Part shown: positions 51,783 to 61,418 of the stretch, one piece after another
Position numbering within the stretch: the stretch's first letter is position 1
How the letters are laid out: each line of letters starts with the position of its first letter
Origin: CBDFKS01 sp965248905
GTDB taxonomy: Bacteria > Chloroflexota > Dehalococcoidia > Lucifugimonadales > JAGWBF01
Assembly: GCA_965248905.1 (NCBI GenBank)
Contig: CBDFKS010000007.1
Location: 1,984,001-2,048,000, forward strand
DNA length: 64,000 nt
Direction of reading: 5' to 3'
Translations under genes and position numbers: made by a program
The notes under the pieces: generated by a model
The model's input: only the letters and a program-made list of their open reading frames with translations
What the model was told of the DNA's origin: nothing
Database searches by the model: none

Positions 51783-51907
51783 TGGCGCCTCCGTAGCGTG
51801 GACCTCCAGTCTACAAGAACTCCCTGTCCCCACCCAAGCGTCGCTCCTTGCGGAAATCGCGCGAGTACAGCAGTGCCCCGGCACCACACGACTAATTGCT
51901 CAGGCTC
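50152..51907 (-). mobile_element. IS1182-family element no. 1
   Basis: A 1756-bp element with 17-bp inverted ends, GAGTCTGAGCAATTAGT against GAGCCTGAGCAATTAGT (one mismatch), flanked by CTAG at 50148-50151 and 51908-51911. It interrupts the giant surface gene between ESL and VGSLVELTG; deleting the element plus one CTAG restores the reading frame. Confidence 0.92.
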
Positions 51908-53151
51908 CTAGAGATTCGATGATTCCGCCGGTGTTCGCGAACGTCCCAAACTGGACTCGCATCGTGCCACCGTCGCTGGCCCGCAGTATCCCGCTGTTGA
52001 CCACTCCGCCGGCACCGTTAGTAGGATCTATAGTTAAGGAATTGGGCTGATTGGCAATTATCGTCGCCCGGTTGTCCAAGAACATCTGGTTTACACCGAT
52101 CTGTCCCGCTCCACTTATTGTGCTGTTCACGTTCACAAGCACGTTGCCAGCAGCAGCACCCAATATGCGGTTGTTCACGTGGTTCGACATCGTAACCGTG
52201 CCACCACCGCCAGGGGTCACCACACCTCCACTCATGATCAGGTCCGTCAAGCCTCCCGACGAGTTCATCTCTATGTCGCCGGCGTTGTTATATGTCCCGC
52301 CGGCCTGTAGGGCCAGATCCAGCGCGTTATCCAGGATGATCCTGCCGCCCAGGGGATTGTTCACCACTCCACCGAGTGTGCTCAGACCGCCGACCGGGCG
52401 AATGATCCCCGCCGCACTGTTGTCCAATGTCCCACCGGTAATCGTGCTGCTCGTCAGCCTGATCTCTCCTAACCCCACTACGTCTACGTCTCCACCACTG
52501 ATCGTCGCCGAGCTCAGACTCACAATGCTACCGTTCGCCTCTATCAGTCCAGGGTCCAGTCCCTCGAAGTTAGTGTAACTCCCCGCGGCCAGAGTTAGCG
52601 GCGCCCCACTGGTACCTCGTATCGTGCCCGGATTGATCACCTCGTCCGCACCGGCACGTGGGTCTATGGTCAACGTGTTGGTCTGGTCCGCTATGACCGT
52701 GCCTCGGTTCGTCAGGAACATCAGGTTAACACCGATCTGTCCTGCTCCTCGTATCGTGTGGTCCTGGTTGATCAATCGGTCGGTTACCGCACCTCCAAAG
52801 ATAAGGTTGTTCACCTGGTTCGACATCGCCACCGCGCCGCCACCCGTGAGTGTCACGTCTCCGCTAATCCTCAAGGTCGTGGTGGCGCCGGACGAGTTCA
52901 ACCGGATTGCTCCGGTGTTTTTGATAGTCCTGGCGACGACGACCGTCTGGCCGTTGTCGATGTCCAGACTGGTTCCCGTGATCGTTACTCCGTTAAGGGT
53001 GGTTGTGCCTATCACGTGCATCTCACCGGTCCCAACGGTTGCCAGTGTGCCTCTTATTATCACGATGCTAGTTGAGAGGTTGACACGAGAGCCGGCCAGG
53101 GCTTCGACGGTCCCACCGGTGTTCGTCACCGTCCCACTTTGAAGCTGCAGA

Positions 53152-54783
53152 CTACCGCCTTTGCTGGCCTGCATCGTACCGGTGTTGGATGCACCACCTG
53201 CGCCCGGATCGATAGTGAGCAAGGTGGTCTGGTTGGCGTCGACCATCCCTTGGTTGGTCATGTCTGAGTTGATGGCGCGGGTGCCCCCAGTGCCTAGCAG
53301 CCCGTCCGAGGATTATTTGACGGTGTTTGCGGGTCAGCGACAATGGATCGCGACAACTAATTGTGCCGGTTGCCCCGGCCGGCCCCCAGATAGCTTTGCG
53401 AATAGCGCCGTGCTCAACTACCTCGGCAAAGTTCCTGATGCGTTGGGCTGGCCCATCGACCCGTGCTTTCCTGTGCAGATTGACCCCAAAGCGGAACAGT
53501 TTGAGCAGGTTGTGGCCGGTGCAGATCAGCGACCATTCGCCGTTCACCTTCTCCAGTCCCCGCAGCAGGAACTGCCGGCATCCCCGGCCCTGCTTGATCT
53601 GGCCGAATACCGGCTCCACAGTTTGCATCCGCAAAGCGTAGCGCTGCCGACCCCGCTTGGTCTGTAACTTCCGTCGCATCCGGTCCCTGGGAGACAAATT
53701 GCTGGGTATGCGACCTCGGGGCGCGGGTGGCACAACCCGGCCGTGGCGGGTCTGCTCCGGCGCGACGAACGGGTCCACGCCCAGAGCACAGAGCTCGTCG
53801 ACTGCCTTTGCCGAGTAATAGCCAGCATCGGCGGATACTTCCCTGGGTACTGCACCGACGTTGTCGATGGTCTCCTCCATCATCGCCGCAGCCTGTTGCT
53901 TATCCGAAGTCTGGTTGGTGGCCCGCGCCGCCACGATCACCTGGTGAGCGCTGTCCACCACCGCCTGACAGTTGTACGCTTGCAGGAAGTCCTTGCCTCC
54001 AGGTGCGGGCATGATGCGCGACTCGGTATCGGTGAAGTTACGCTGGGCCTTGCCGTCGGGCACCCCCGGGTGCTTACCACCTTCGGCCTCGGCCCGTTCG
54101 GCAGCCGCCTGCGCCTCGGCTTCCAGCGCCGCCATGGCTTCCCGTATCTTCTCCAACCGACCCTCTCGAAAGGCCAACTCCTGCGGCAACTCATCTCCAC
54201 GCTTGTCTTTGCCGTACCGCCGGTCTTCCTCATCATCCGCTGCCTGGGCCTGTCGCAACAACTCCGCTACCTCCGCCGCCAACTGCGCTGCCTTCTCCTT
54301 CATCCGTTGGTAACTCATCGCCTTATGCTTCGATGCGTTGGCCTTGACCTTCGTGCCGTCCAGCGCCACGTGCCCCAGCTTCACCAGCCCCGCCTGCTGG
54401 CACAACGCCAGTACCTGTACGAACAGGCCCGACAGCGCATCCAGATTGTCCTTGCGAAAGTCGGAGATGGTCCGGAAGTCCGGTGTGTTGTTCGCCGCCA
54501 ACACCCTGAAGGCGATGTCCTCGTGGAGACGCTGGGCGATGCGGCGTGAGGACGCCACCCCGACGCAGTAACCGTAGAGCAACACCTTGACCATCATCCG
54601 TGGATGATACGGCGGCCCGCCACGCCGTTCCCGCTCGTAGCGAGCGGTGACCTCCGACATGTCCAACTGGTCCACCACGTCGGATATGAAGTAGGCCAGA
54701 TGGTCGTCAGGCAGCCACTCCTGCAACGCCGCTGGCAACAGCAGCTGCTGGTCGGGTTCGTAGGGAAGGTAGGTCTTGCTCAT
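53152..54783 (-). CDS. IS1182-family transposase no. 2 (reads out of the element)
   Basis: A 543-residue frame, with IS1182-type motifs YLPYEPDQQLLLPAALQEWL, HVALDGTKVKANASKHKAM, EVSADAGYYSAKAVDEL and TVEPVFGQIKQGRG. The element ends about residue 495; the last 48 or so codons are host sequence. The CTAG here is not in the frame that would give a stop, so the native C-terminus may be altered by a small shift. GGGGAG precedes the ATG at 54783. Confidence 0.85.
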   Translation of the reverse strand: MSKTYLPYEPDQQLLLPAALQEWLPDDHLAYFISDVVDQLDMSEVTARYERERRGGPPYHPRMMVKVLLYGYCVGVASSRRIAQRLHEDIAFRVLAANNTPDFRTISDFRKDNLDALSGLFVQVLALCQQAGLVKLGHVALDGTKVKANASKHKAMSYQRMKEKAAQLAAEVAELLRQAQAADDEEDRRYGKDKRGDELPQELAFREGRLEKIREAMAALEAEAQAAAERAEAEGGKHPGVPDGKAQRNFTDTESRIMPAPGGKDFLQAYNCQAVVDSAHQVIVAARATNQTSDKQQAAAMMEETIDNVGAVPREVSADAGYYSAKAVDELCALGVDPFVAPEQTRHGRVVPPAPRGRIPSNLSPRDRMRRKLQTKRGRQRYALRMQTVEPVFGQIKQGRGCRQFLLRGLEKVNGEWSLICTGHNLLKLFRFGVNLHRKARVDGPAQRIRNFAEVVEHGAIRKAIWGPAGATGTISCRDPLSLTRKHRQIILGRAARHWGHPRHQLRHDQPRDGRRQPDHLAHYRSGRRWCIQHRYDAGQQRR

Positions 54784-54858
54784 CAACGACTCCCCGCTAC
54801 TGGACTGGGCCCATCATACCCCCAAACACTCGCCAACCCGTGTTTCTCGGACGGGCTG
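53298..54858 (-). mobile_element. IS1182-family element no. 2
   Basis: A 1561-bp element with 13-bp perfect inverted ends CAGCCCGTCCGAG, flanked by CTAG at 53294-53297 and 54859-54862. It splits the giant surface gene between TITANL and GTGGTRAINSD; deleting it plus one CTAG restores the frame. It is not close in sequence to element no. 1. Confidence 0.92.
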
Positions 54859-56410
54859 CTAGGTTCGCCGTGATCGTCCCGGCGGGCAAGTTGTTCAGGA
54901 TACCGCTACTGACAGTCAGATTGGCCTGGCGGACAGCATCGATCGAATCAAGAATAGTAGTCCCGTTGTTCGTCATCCCATCCGCCACGGTTAGGGTCGC
55001 GTTGCTCCCGACGCTGCTGCCCTGGACGATTATCGTGCCGTTCTGGGTGAATGGCCCATTAATAGACGAAGAGCCCTGGAAGATCATCGTGTTCGTGGAG
55101 CTGTTCGTGACTTCCCCAGTGCCTGTCCAGCTCGAGTTGCGCCACGTGACATCCCCATCATTGATAATCGACGGACCGTTTACGGTGAATGTGCGACTCG
55201 ACGCAAAGAAAGAAGCGTCGGGCGAGTCCAGGGTGAACCCGGCAACCGTACTATTGGCGTTTAGGGTGACGGTGTACGGTGCTCCGGTCGCGGTAATACA
55301 GGCCAGATCAGATGCACCCGGTGGGACCCCTGCGGTCCATTTCGTGCCATCGGTCCAGTCGCCGCTGACCGGGTCTTTCCAGTGATTGCAAGTCGCAGCT
55401 TTCAGAAACGCAGCAGCAGGCAACGCGACGTTGTACACCTTGGCCTCGTCGATAATGCCGTCGAACGGCACGTTGGAGTTATCGTCGAGGCTGATCCTCA
55501 GGTTAGAAGCTGAATTGGCAATGGTCTTAGGTCCGACAAACCCACTGCCAGCCAGCGTGCCGTCGCGATATAACCTCAGTTCGGAGTTGTCATAGGTGCA
55601 CGCAACGTGCGTCCATTGCCCCACCGGTATTGCGGAAGCCAAACCCACCGTAAATGCGTTCGTCGGCCAGGGCTCCGTCGGGCCGTTGAACTGGCAGAAC
55701 AGCTCCTGATTATTATTCTGGGTCCCGAACTGGAACCCTCGGTCTATGGCGGGTGAACCGCCGTCTCCCACTTTCGAAATAATTCCGTTGGCGGCGGCGT
55801 CTTATGAGCTGAGGTTAATCCATGCTTCGAGTGTAAACTCGTCGGCAATGTCCAGATTTGCCGCGTCGGGCACCCTGACGGAGCCGGTCGAGCCATTAAA
55901 GGAGAACGCCTGGCCGACGTAGCCCGCGGCGAACGCCGCGCCACCTTCGAGGAAACCGTCGTTGCCGTCGGCGGAATCGGTTGTGTCGCCTTCGGCGGAC
56001 CAGTGGCTGATCAGTCCGCAGCCGACATCGCCGAGGTTGACGTCGTAGTTATCGTAGACGACGCTTGCCGTCTGTGCTGTAGGCGCCGGGAGCATCAGAG
56101 ATACCAGGACGTCGCCCGCTAAGGGGCCTATACCCAAAAGCATGGGGTTAGCACCCATTTCGGGCTAGCATCTGAACGTGTACGATACCCCCAAGCTTTG
56201 TACATAGTCAATTACTCAAACATAACAATTGGTTTCGTAAATTCCCATTTTTATGTCATAAATCAAGGATGCGCAGCACCACAGTCAACCCAGTAGTGGA
56301 CCCCAGATCTTGGACGCATGGCTAAGTGGAGAGGGCGACATCGTGTAGCTATTCTTGAAGTCGTCACGCCAGGGCAGATCCTTCGTCGCCTTGATGGCCG
56401 GCAAGGTGAA

Positions 56411-57319
56411 CTACAGCCCCTTCTGAACAGGGAGCCCTGGAATCTGTAGTTGGATGCGGAACAGGCCATGCCAGGTGGTGATGAACAGAGTCCTCAAATC
56501 ATCGCCGCCCCAACCACAGTTGGTCGTCTGATGAGCCCCTGTCAGGATGGTCCCCAGGTGCTTACCGGAAGAGTCTATTACCCACACTCCTCCGGGTCCA
56601 GTGCAGTACACGTTCCCCTCCACGTCCACCTTCATACCGTCGGGCACTCCGGGGTGTGGCCCCGTCAACTCACAGAATATCCGGTCCGAGGACAGGGCCA
56701 GCATCCCGTTAGGCAGCACGTCGAAGGCCCTTATATGGCCTCTCTTGTGGGCGGTAGATGGAAAGCGGAAGGAATCATCTACGTAGAGGATGCTCTCGTC
56801 GGGGGAGAAGGCAAGACCGTTGGGCACGATGAAGTCCCTCACAAGCAAAGTGATCTCGCCCAGGTCCGGTGAGACCCGATAAACACCTGAGAAGTCCAAG
56901 CTCATCCCCGGTGCCGGAGCGCCGGGGTCGGTGAAGTAGATGCTTCCGTCGGACTTTACCACGACGTCGTTGGTGCCGTTCAGCCTCTTGCCTTGATAAG
57001 TGCCCGCCACGGCGGTGGTAGTCCCGTCGGGCTCCTCTCGGGCCACGCGGCGATTAGAGGTCTCGCAGGCCAATAGCCTTCCCTGAAGGTCGCGAGTTAG
57101 TCCGTTAGCATGGCCGGTGGGCTCCTTGAACAGTGTGACACCCTCTTGAAGTGTCCACTTATGCCTCCGGCTCTTGTCTATCTCGCTGAAGAGGAGGTAT
57201 CCTCCATTCCTGTACCATATAGGCCCCTCGGCAAGATCGTAGCCCGAACCCAGCTCCTCCAGCTCCTGGTTAGGTAATACGATGCGTTCCAGACCTGGAG
57301 ATACCTGCTCAATAGGCAT
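56411..57319 (-). CDS. SMP-30/gluconolactonase-like protein
   Basis: A 302-residue six-bladed beta-propeller protein. Motifs of the calcium-dependent lactonases are present: DLAEGPIWYRNG (metal Glu), NGTNDVVVKSDGSIYFTDP, and NGLAFSPDESILYVDDS (metal Asn and Asp). It probably opens a sugar or other lactone; the substrate is unknown. AGGAGG precedes the ATG. It follows a possible 44-codon gene. Confidence 0.88.
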   Translation of the reverse strand: MPIEQVSPGLERIVLPNQELEELGSGYDLAEGPIWYRNGGYLLFSEIDKSRRHKWTLQEGVTLFKEPTGHANGLTRDLQGRLLACETSNRRVAREEPDGTTTAVAGTYQGKRLNGTNDVVVKSDGSIYFTDPGAPAPGMSLDFSGVYRVSPDLGEITLLVRDFIVPNGLAFSPDESILYVDDSFRFPSTAHKRGHIRAFDVLPNGMLALSSDRIFCELTGPHPGVPDGMKVDVEGNVYCTGPGGVWVIDSSGKHLGTILTGAHQTTNCGWGGDDLRTLFITTWHGLFRIQLQIPGLPVQKGL

Positions 57320-57335
57320 GATGACCTCCTGCTAA

Positions 57336-57470
57336 CTAGTCGGGGACAATATCGGTGCATGGTGGTATCTTGAGCTCCTTCAGGAGTTCAAGGACTTTTA
57401 CGGCTACCTCGTTTTGTTTTGCATCGTCGGCCACTGTTATTGTCCTTCCATCCACTCCGTTCATTCTCAT
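57336..57470 (-). CDS. Possible 44-residue small protein before the SMP-30 gene
   Basis: The frame reads MRMNGVDGRTITVADDAKQN, then ending LKELKIPPCTDIVPD. Codon use is normal and the helical AVKVLELLKELK looks real, but the ribosome-binding site is weak. It stops 16 bases before the SMP-30 ATG. The 57320-57633 gap holds nothing else that I recognise. Confidence 0.3.
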   Translation of the reverse strand: MRMNGVDGRTITVADDAKQNEVAVKVLELLKELKIPPCTDIVPD

Positions 57471-57633
57471 GATACTTCATTAGCCCGTAACCAACCATCG
57501 ACATTGAGACTGACATTCGAATTTATCTGGGCGAGTCCGTGCAAAGACGAATTCCACGGGCAAACCCCTGAGGCTATCTACGGACCACCCCCGTCTGTTT
57601 GCCTTCTCGGAGAGTTTTTCAGCCCTTGGAACC

Positions 57634-59040
57634 TCACTCGATGTCTGGCCGGAGGTTGTGCCACTGGGTGGCCTGCTCAAACGCATGCCCCACTCGGCAC
57701 AGCAACGGCTCGGAAAGGTGCTTTCCCACGAACTGGATGCTGAGGGGCAGCCCGTCACTGTTCTGACCGCAAGGCAAGGATATGGTAGGAGCGCCGCTGA
57801 AATCGTAGGGCACCGTGAATCGGCCCCAATTGGGGTTGTCAAGTAAAAACGTGGGCCCGTACATTTCTTCCAGGGTAATAGGGAAGGGAGGGGTTGTCAT
57901 AGTAGGGCATCCGATTACATCAATATTCTCGAAGACGTTGTTCAAGAGGCCGCGGCAGGCTGAGCGAACGTTATTAGCCTTGGCATATTCGGCCCCGGTG
58001 ACCGCCGCACCCTTATCCAACCAGCCTTGGAACCACGGGCCGTAGTCGTCCCGGCGTGATGGGTATGTTGCCTCGTGGGCAGCCAACGCCTCCGAAGCGC
58101 AAAGCACTCCCCATGCCTCCATGTAGTCACTGGTATCCGGCATTTGTATTGGGACTATCACTGCGCCCAGCCCTTCCAGCATTTTGATTCCCTCCAACAC
58201 ACTTTCCACCAACTGGGGGTCAGTATTTCCAGAGATGTATTCTTCGTCCAGGCCGATTCGAAGACCGCGGACACCTTGGTCGATCCCCTCCAACATGTCG
58301 GGCACCGGAGCGGGCAAAGACGTGGGATCGTTTGAATCCAGCCCGGCTATGGCATGAATCATGATTCCGGCGTCGGCTGCGCTACGAGTCATGGGGCCAA
58401 TATGGTCCAAGGATTCGGACAAGGCAAGCACTCCATAGCGGCTAACCCTACCCCAAGTGGGTTTGATTCCCACGATGCCGCAGGCAGCAGAAGGGAATCT
58501 GATGGACCCGCCGGTATCGCTGCCCAACGACCCATAGCACAGGCCCGCTGACGTTGCCACGCCAGAGCCGCTGGAAGAGGCCCCGCTCCAGAGGTTGGCG
58601 CCCCAGGGGTTTACAGGTACCTGAAACTCCGGATTGTAACCAGCCATGGCGCCTTCGGTGAGGTTGAGTTTGCCCAAAATAATCGCACCGGCTGCGTTCA
58701 GCTTCTGCACCACTGTACAATCAAAATCCGGAACATGGTCCTTCAAAGCTTTGGTGGCTCCCATTGTTGCCACGCCTTTGGTGAAACACAGGTCTTTGAC
58801 GGCGATGGGTACGCCGTGTAGGGGGCCCAGATAGTTTCCGGCGGCAATGGCCAGCTCCGCAGCTTGGGCGGACGCCCTAGCCTGCTCGGCCATGATTGTA
58901 GCGTAGCTCTTATAATGCGGGTCCTGTCCCTGGATGCGGTTGAGCATCGCTTCCGTCACTTCCACGGGTGATAGCGCTTTCGACCTAATTAGGGCTGCCA
59001 ATTCGGTGATCGTCTTGAAGTGCAGAGGCGTCTCGCCCAT
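57634..59040 (-). CDS. Amidase signature family protein
   Basis: A 468-residue amidase from the ATG at 59040, which has AGAGGAG seven bases upstream (an in-frame ATG 21 bases earlier lacks one). The Ser-cisSer-Lys triad is seen: Lys in VAVKDLCF, Ser in GASSSGSGVATSAG and Ser in GSDTGGSIRFPSAACG. It would hydrolyse amides; it is also near GatA in sequence, but no GatB/C genes are present here, so a catabolic amidase is more likely. Confidence 0.9.
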   Translation of the reverse strand: MGETPLHFKTITELAALIRSKALSPVEVTEAMLNRIQGQDPHYKSYATIMAEQARASAQAAELAIAAGNYLGPLHGVPIAVKDLCFTKGVATMGATKALKDHVPDFDCTVVQKLNAAGAIILGKLNLTEGAMAGYNPEFQVPVNPWGANLWSGASSSGSGVATSAGLCYGSLGSDTGGSIRFPSAACGIVGIKPTWGRVSRYGVLALSESLDHIGPMTRSAADAGIMIHAIAGLDSNDPTSLPAPVPDMLEGIDQGVRGLRIGLDEEYISGNTDPQLVESVLEGIKMLEGLGAVIVPIQMPDTSDYMEAWGVLCASEALAAHEATYPSRRDDYGPWFQGWLDKGAAVTGAEYAKANNVRSACRGLLNNVFENIDVIGCPTMTTPPFPITLEEMYGPTFLLDNPNWGRFTVPYDFSGAPTISLPCGQNSDGLPLSIQFVGKHLSEPLLCRVGHAFEQATQWHNLRPDIE

Positions 59041-59157
59041 CGGTCGTCTCCTCTTGGCCATGATTTGAATCTGGGATGCGGTTTGGCTTGGGGGGACCTT
59101 GTTCCAATACGGAAGTTGCTGGCGAGCCGCCAGCTATACTGGGCACGTGACTGAGTA

Positions 59158-59166
59158 ATTATAGCA
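59158..59166 (-). promoter_or_regulatory. Extended -10 promoter of the amidase gene
   Basis: TGC-TATAAT on the minus strand, about 110 bases before the chosen ATG. Same form as the glnII and ATP-grasp promoters. The -35 is not convincing. Confidence 0.4.
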
Positions 59167-59192
59167 TTGGTTCGATCTGGACAGGGAGGCTA

Positions 59193-59208
59193 GGGAGGGT
59201 GGGGAGGG
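59193..59208 (+). other. G-quadruplex motif
   Basis: Four G-runs with one-base loops: GGGAGGGTGGGGAGGG. It lies in the upstream region of the amidase gene on the strand opposite to it. Short loops make it a strong candidate for G4 folding. The rest of 59062-59393 has no other gene or RNA I can support. Confidence 0.6.
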
Positions 59209-59393
59209 TGGAACTACATCCCACCGAAAACTCGGTGGTGGTGGTCTTGGTTGTCCTCCATGAAAGAGCCAAGACGCAGTGTGATAAGGTTGCTCAGGCT
59301 ATGTTGCCCGCCGGGCTGCGACTACAATGCTGACCACAGGCCGGTGCCCGCGTCCCCCAGCGGTTGATAGGCGCAGAACAGCGCCATTCGATT

Positions 59394-60128
59394 TCAACAA
59401 TTCACATAGGTGATCGGGTACTGGGCACCCTGAGCGAAGTACTGGTTCACAGATCTATCCAGATACTTCGCACGTATTGCTTCTTCTGCCTTCCGACCAA
59501 CAAACTCCCAGCGTCCTGGAACTCTTACGTTGTTCTGCATCCTCGTTCGGTACAGCGTTGATCCCGCTGGCACCCATCTGTCGATTGCATACACGTCTCG
59601 GACGCTGCCACGAAACACAGCAAATGCATACTTGGCCTTCTCTCTCCGAACGCCAGCTTTCCAGATTCCTCTTGTAACCTCGTACAGTTCATCATCGGTC
59701 ATGTCGTAACGATACGCCTTGTTGATCCTGATAAGAATACACGGTTCTGCTATATCGACTGGTTTACTTGTGTAAAGAGCGAGGAGTTTGGATAGAGGAA
59801 TCCGGCCAACGACATCAGTCCCGTAGCCACGAACTTCGTTCGTGAGTGACCTCAGCCCAATCAACTCGATTGCTATAGACTCGATAAGTAGAGCTTCAGC
59901 CGCGCTCTCAAGCCCATGAACCAATAGTTCGATCCGAGGTTCTTCATCCAGAGAGCGAATACTTCGAATAATTTCAGTTTTCCTCGATTCAGATTTATCA
60001 TCAAGATGCGAGAGAACTCTATTACCCTTCCCCTTGCCTACATAGAAGATCGTCCCATCAAATGGGTTAACGTAGAGGTATACGTAGTATCCAAGCTTCT
60101 CAATCACCCCACGAGGTAGTTTGTCCAT
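59394..60128 (-). CDS. LEM3-like GIY-YIG nuclease
   Basis: A 244-residue protein. The N-terminal domain has YVYLYVNPFDGTIFYVGKGK and GNR, the GIY-YIG core in the form VYL and YVG with the conserved Arg, and ALLIESIAIELIG, the helix with the catalytic Glu. This matches the LEM3-like group. The C-terminal half (about 150-244) has IWKAGVRREKAKYAFAVF and VYAIDRWVPAG and may bind DNA. The ATG is at 60128. It is a lone gene between an amidase and a hydrolase; origin by transfer is plausible. Role in repair or defence is not shown. Confidence 0.75.
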   Translation of the reverse strand: MDKLPRGVIEKLGYYVYLYVNPFDGTIFYVGKGKGNRVLSHLDDKSESRKTEIIRSIRSLDEEPRIELLVHGLESAAEALLIESIAIELIGLRSLTNEVRGYGTDVVGRIPLSKLLALYTSKPVDIAEPCILIRINKAYRYDMTDDELYEVTRGIWKAGVRREKAKYAFAVFRGSVRDVYAIDRWVPAGSTLYRTRMQNNVRVPGRWEFVGRKAEEAIRAKYLDRSVNQYFAQGAQYPITYVNC

Positions 60129-60530
60129 TACTAAATCCCTATTGATGAAGGATCTGTGTGCCTAACCACCGTTCAGTCTGCGACGCCTGGTTAGACTACT
60201 ATGCAGGATGACGAGTTGTGAAATCCCTGACACTGCTTACGGCATCTGCTCAAAACCAAGTCCTTTCGGCACTCTCAATTACACTGCCATCGTGGCTATG
60301 CCGCCACCGGCTCCCTTTTTGGAACACTGTTATTCTCGCGACACTTTCCGGACCTGGCGATTCGGCAAAAATATCGATGCGACTGTCGCACCTCCTACGA
60401 TGGTGTGCATCTAGTTGTTGCGCTCTAAGGCCAACCTCACTATAATCGGCGGCATACTGGGTTTGCAGGCAAATGGTGGGCAGGTGAATTTACCTTCATC
60501 CCCGCTCGATGGGCCAGGATTGGGGGAGTT
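60129..60530. other. Gene-free stretch before the alpha/beta hydrolase
   Basis: Short frames exist (60208-60414 and 60218-60445) but neither shows a ribosome-binding site or family resemblance. I see no RNA gene or repeat here. Confidence 0.4.
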
Positions 60531-60533
60531 GTG

Positions 60534-61316
60534 ATGCCTTACATAGTCCCTCCCGATGAGGTCCCACTGTACTACGAAGAGGCTGGCCAGGGCGAGAATA
60601 TCCTGCTAATTCACGGGGGCGCTGCCAATACCAGGTTCTGGCAGAAGCAGGTGCCTGTGCTGTCCCGCCGCTTTCACGTGGTGGCCTTAGACCTGCGGGG
60701 CCATGGCAACTCGGGCAAGACAGACGATCGTAACACCGTTGCCCAGTGCGGGAGGGACTTGCGCTACGTCCTGGAAACCCTGCAACTGGACTCGGTCGTG
60801 GTGATTGGTTGGTCCCTCGGAGGTTCGGTGGTTCGCAGCTACATCCAGCAATTCGGCGTGCAACGGCTGGTGGGCTATATCAATGTGGACCAGCCACCCT
60901 ACGGAGCCGGTCTAACGGAGGAGGGCCTGCGCCAGTTGGTCTCTGGGATACGGGGCCATAAGTTTCGCGCCCACTGGGAACGGCTCAAGTCTTTCTTCTC
61001 GGTACCCCCGGCAGAGGAGGACCTCCACTGGATGACCTGTGAGATGATGAAAACCCCTACCGGAGTGTACTGCTCGATCCTGGAAGACTCCTGGGGCTCG
61101 GACTTCCGCCCCATGCTATCGCAGATTACCATCCCTACCATAATCTGTGTTGCCAGCAAAGGCCTGACCCCGCCTGACATAGCTGAGTTCATGGTCCAGA
61201 CCAAGCCCAGGGCACGGCTGGAGAGGTTCGACAACTGTGGCCATATGTTGTTCTGGGAGCAGCCGGAGAAGTTCAACCAGATGGTAAGCGATTTCGTTGA
61301 GGAGGTGACCGGATAG
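60534..61316 (+). CDS. Alpha/beta hydrolase
   Basis: A 260-residue alpha/beta-hydrolase-fold protein. It has HGGAANTRFW (oxyanion HG), DLRGHGNSG, the nucleophile elbow GWSLGGSVVRS and the catalytic His in NCGHMLFWEQPEKF. It resembles haloperoxidase-like and esterase members; substrate is unknown. Starts GTG 60531 or ATG 60534; the ATG is better placed after GGGGAG. Confidence 0.9.
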   Translation: MPYIVPPDEVPLYYEEAGQGENILLIHGGAANTRFWQKQVPVLSRRFHVVALDLRGHGNSGKTDDRNTVAQCGRDLRYVLETLQLDSVVVIGWSLGGSVVRSYIQQFGVQRLVGYINVDQPPYGAGLTEEGLRQLVSGIRGHKFRAHWERLKSFFSVPPAEEDLHWMTCEMMKTPTGVYCSILEDSWGSDFRPMLSQITIPTIICVASKGLTPPDIAEFMVQTKPRARLERFDNCGHMLFWEQPEKFNQMVSDFVEEVTG

Positions 61317-61418
61317 CTGTATACGGTGGCGGGTGGCCTGCCCCCTGCCGCTAAGGGGCCTATCCATTGACACACTCCTTGAACCACACCTGGGGTGTAT
61401 AGCTAGAAGGAGAGGAAA

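Larger units (their letters stand above)
47699..56158 (-). pseudogene. Giant secreted beta-solenoid protein gene, broken by two IS elements, a stop and a frameshift
   Basis: Read from 56158 down. A LamG domain (GYVGQAFSFNGSTGSV and after the stop VGQWTHVACTYDN) is followed by long beta-solenoid repeats (GAGQIGVNLMFLTNRGTVI, twice), two HYR domains (LGTTVVTYTATDGSGN), a PKD-like domain (GSHSYGDDGAFTVTVEV) and a C-terminus GFWKHQ with a Lys/Ser-rich linker. Breaks: in-frame TAA at 55802-55804; IS at 53298-54858; IS at 50152-51907; frameshift near 49128. Joining the pieces with one CTAG each restores the frame across both elements. Confidence 0.85.

Noticed and set aside
53743..54549. A 268-codon plus-strand frame across IS1182 element no. 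2
   Set aside because: Antisense to the transposase, no recognised motif.
55802..55804. In-frame TAA in the giant surface gene as a recoded codon
   Set aside because: No sign of stop recoding elsewhere in the window, and the gene has three other breaks, so decay is simpler.
60208..60414. A 68-codon frame before the alpha/beta hydrolase
   Set aside because: No ribosome-binding site or family resemblance; overlaps another frame of equal quality.
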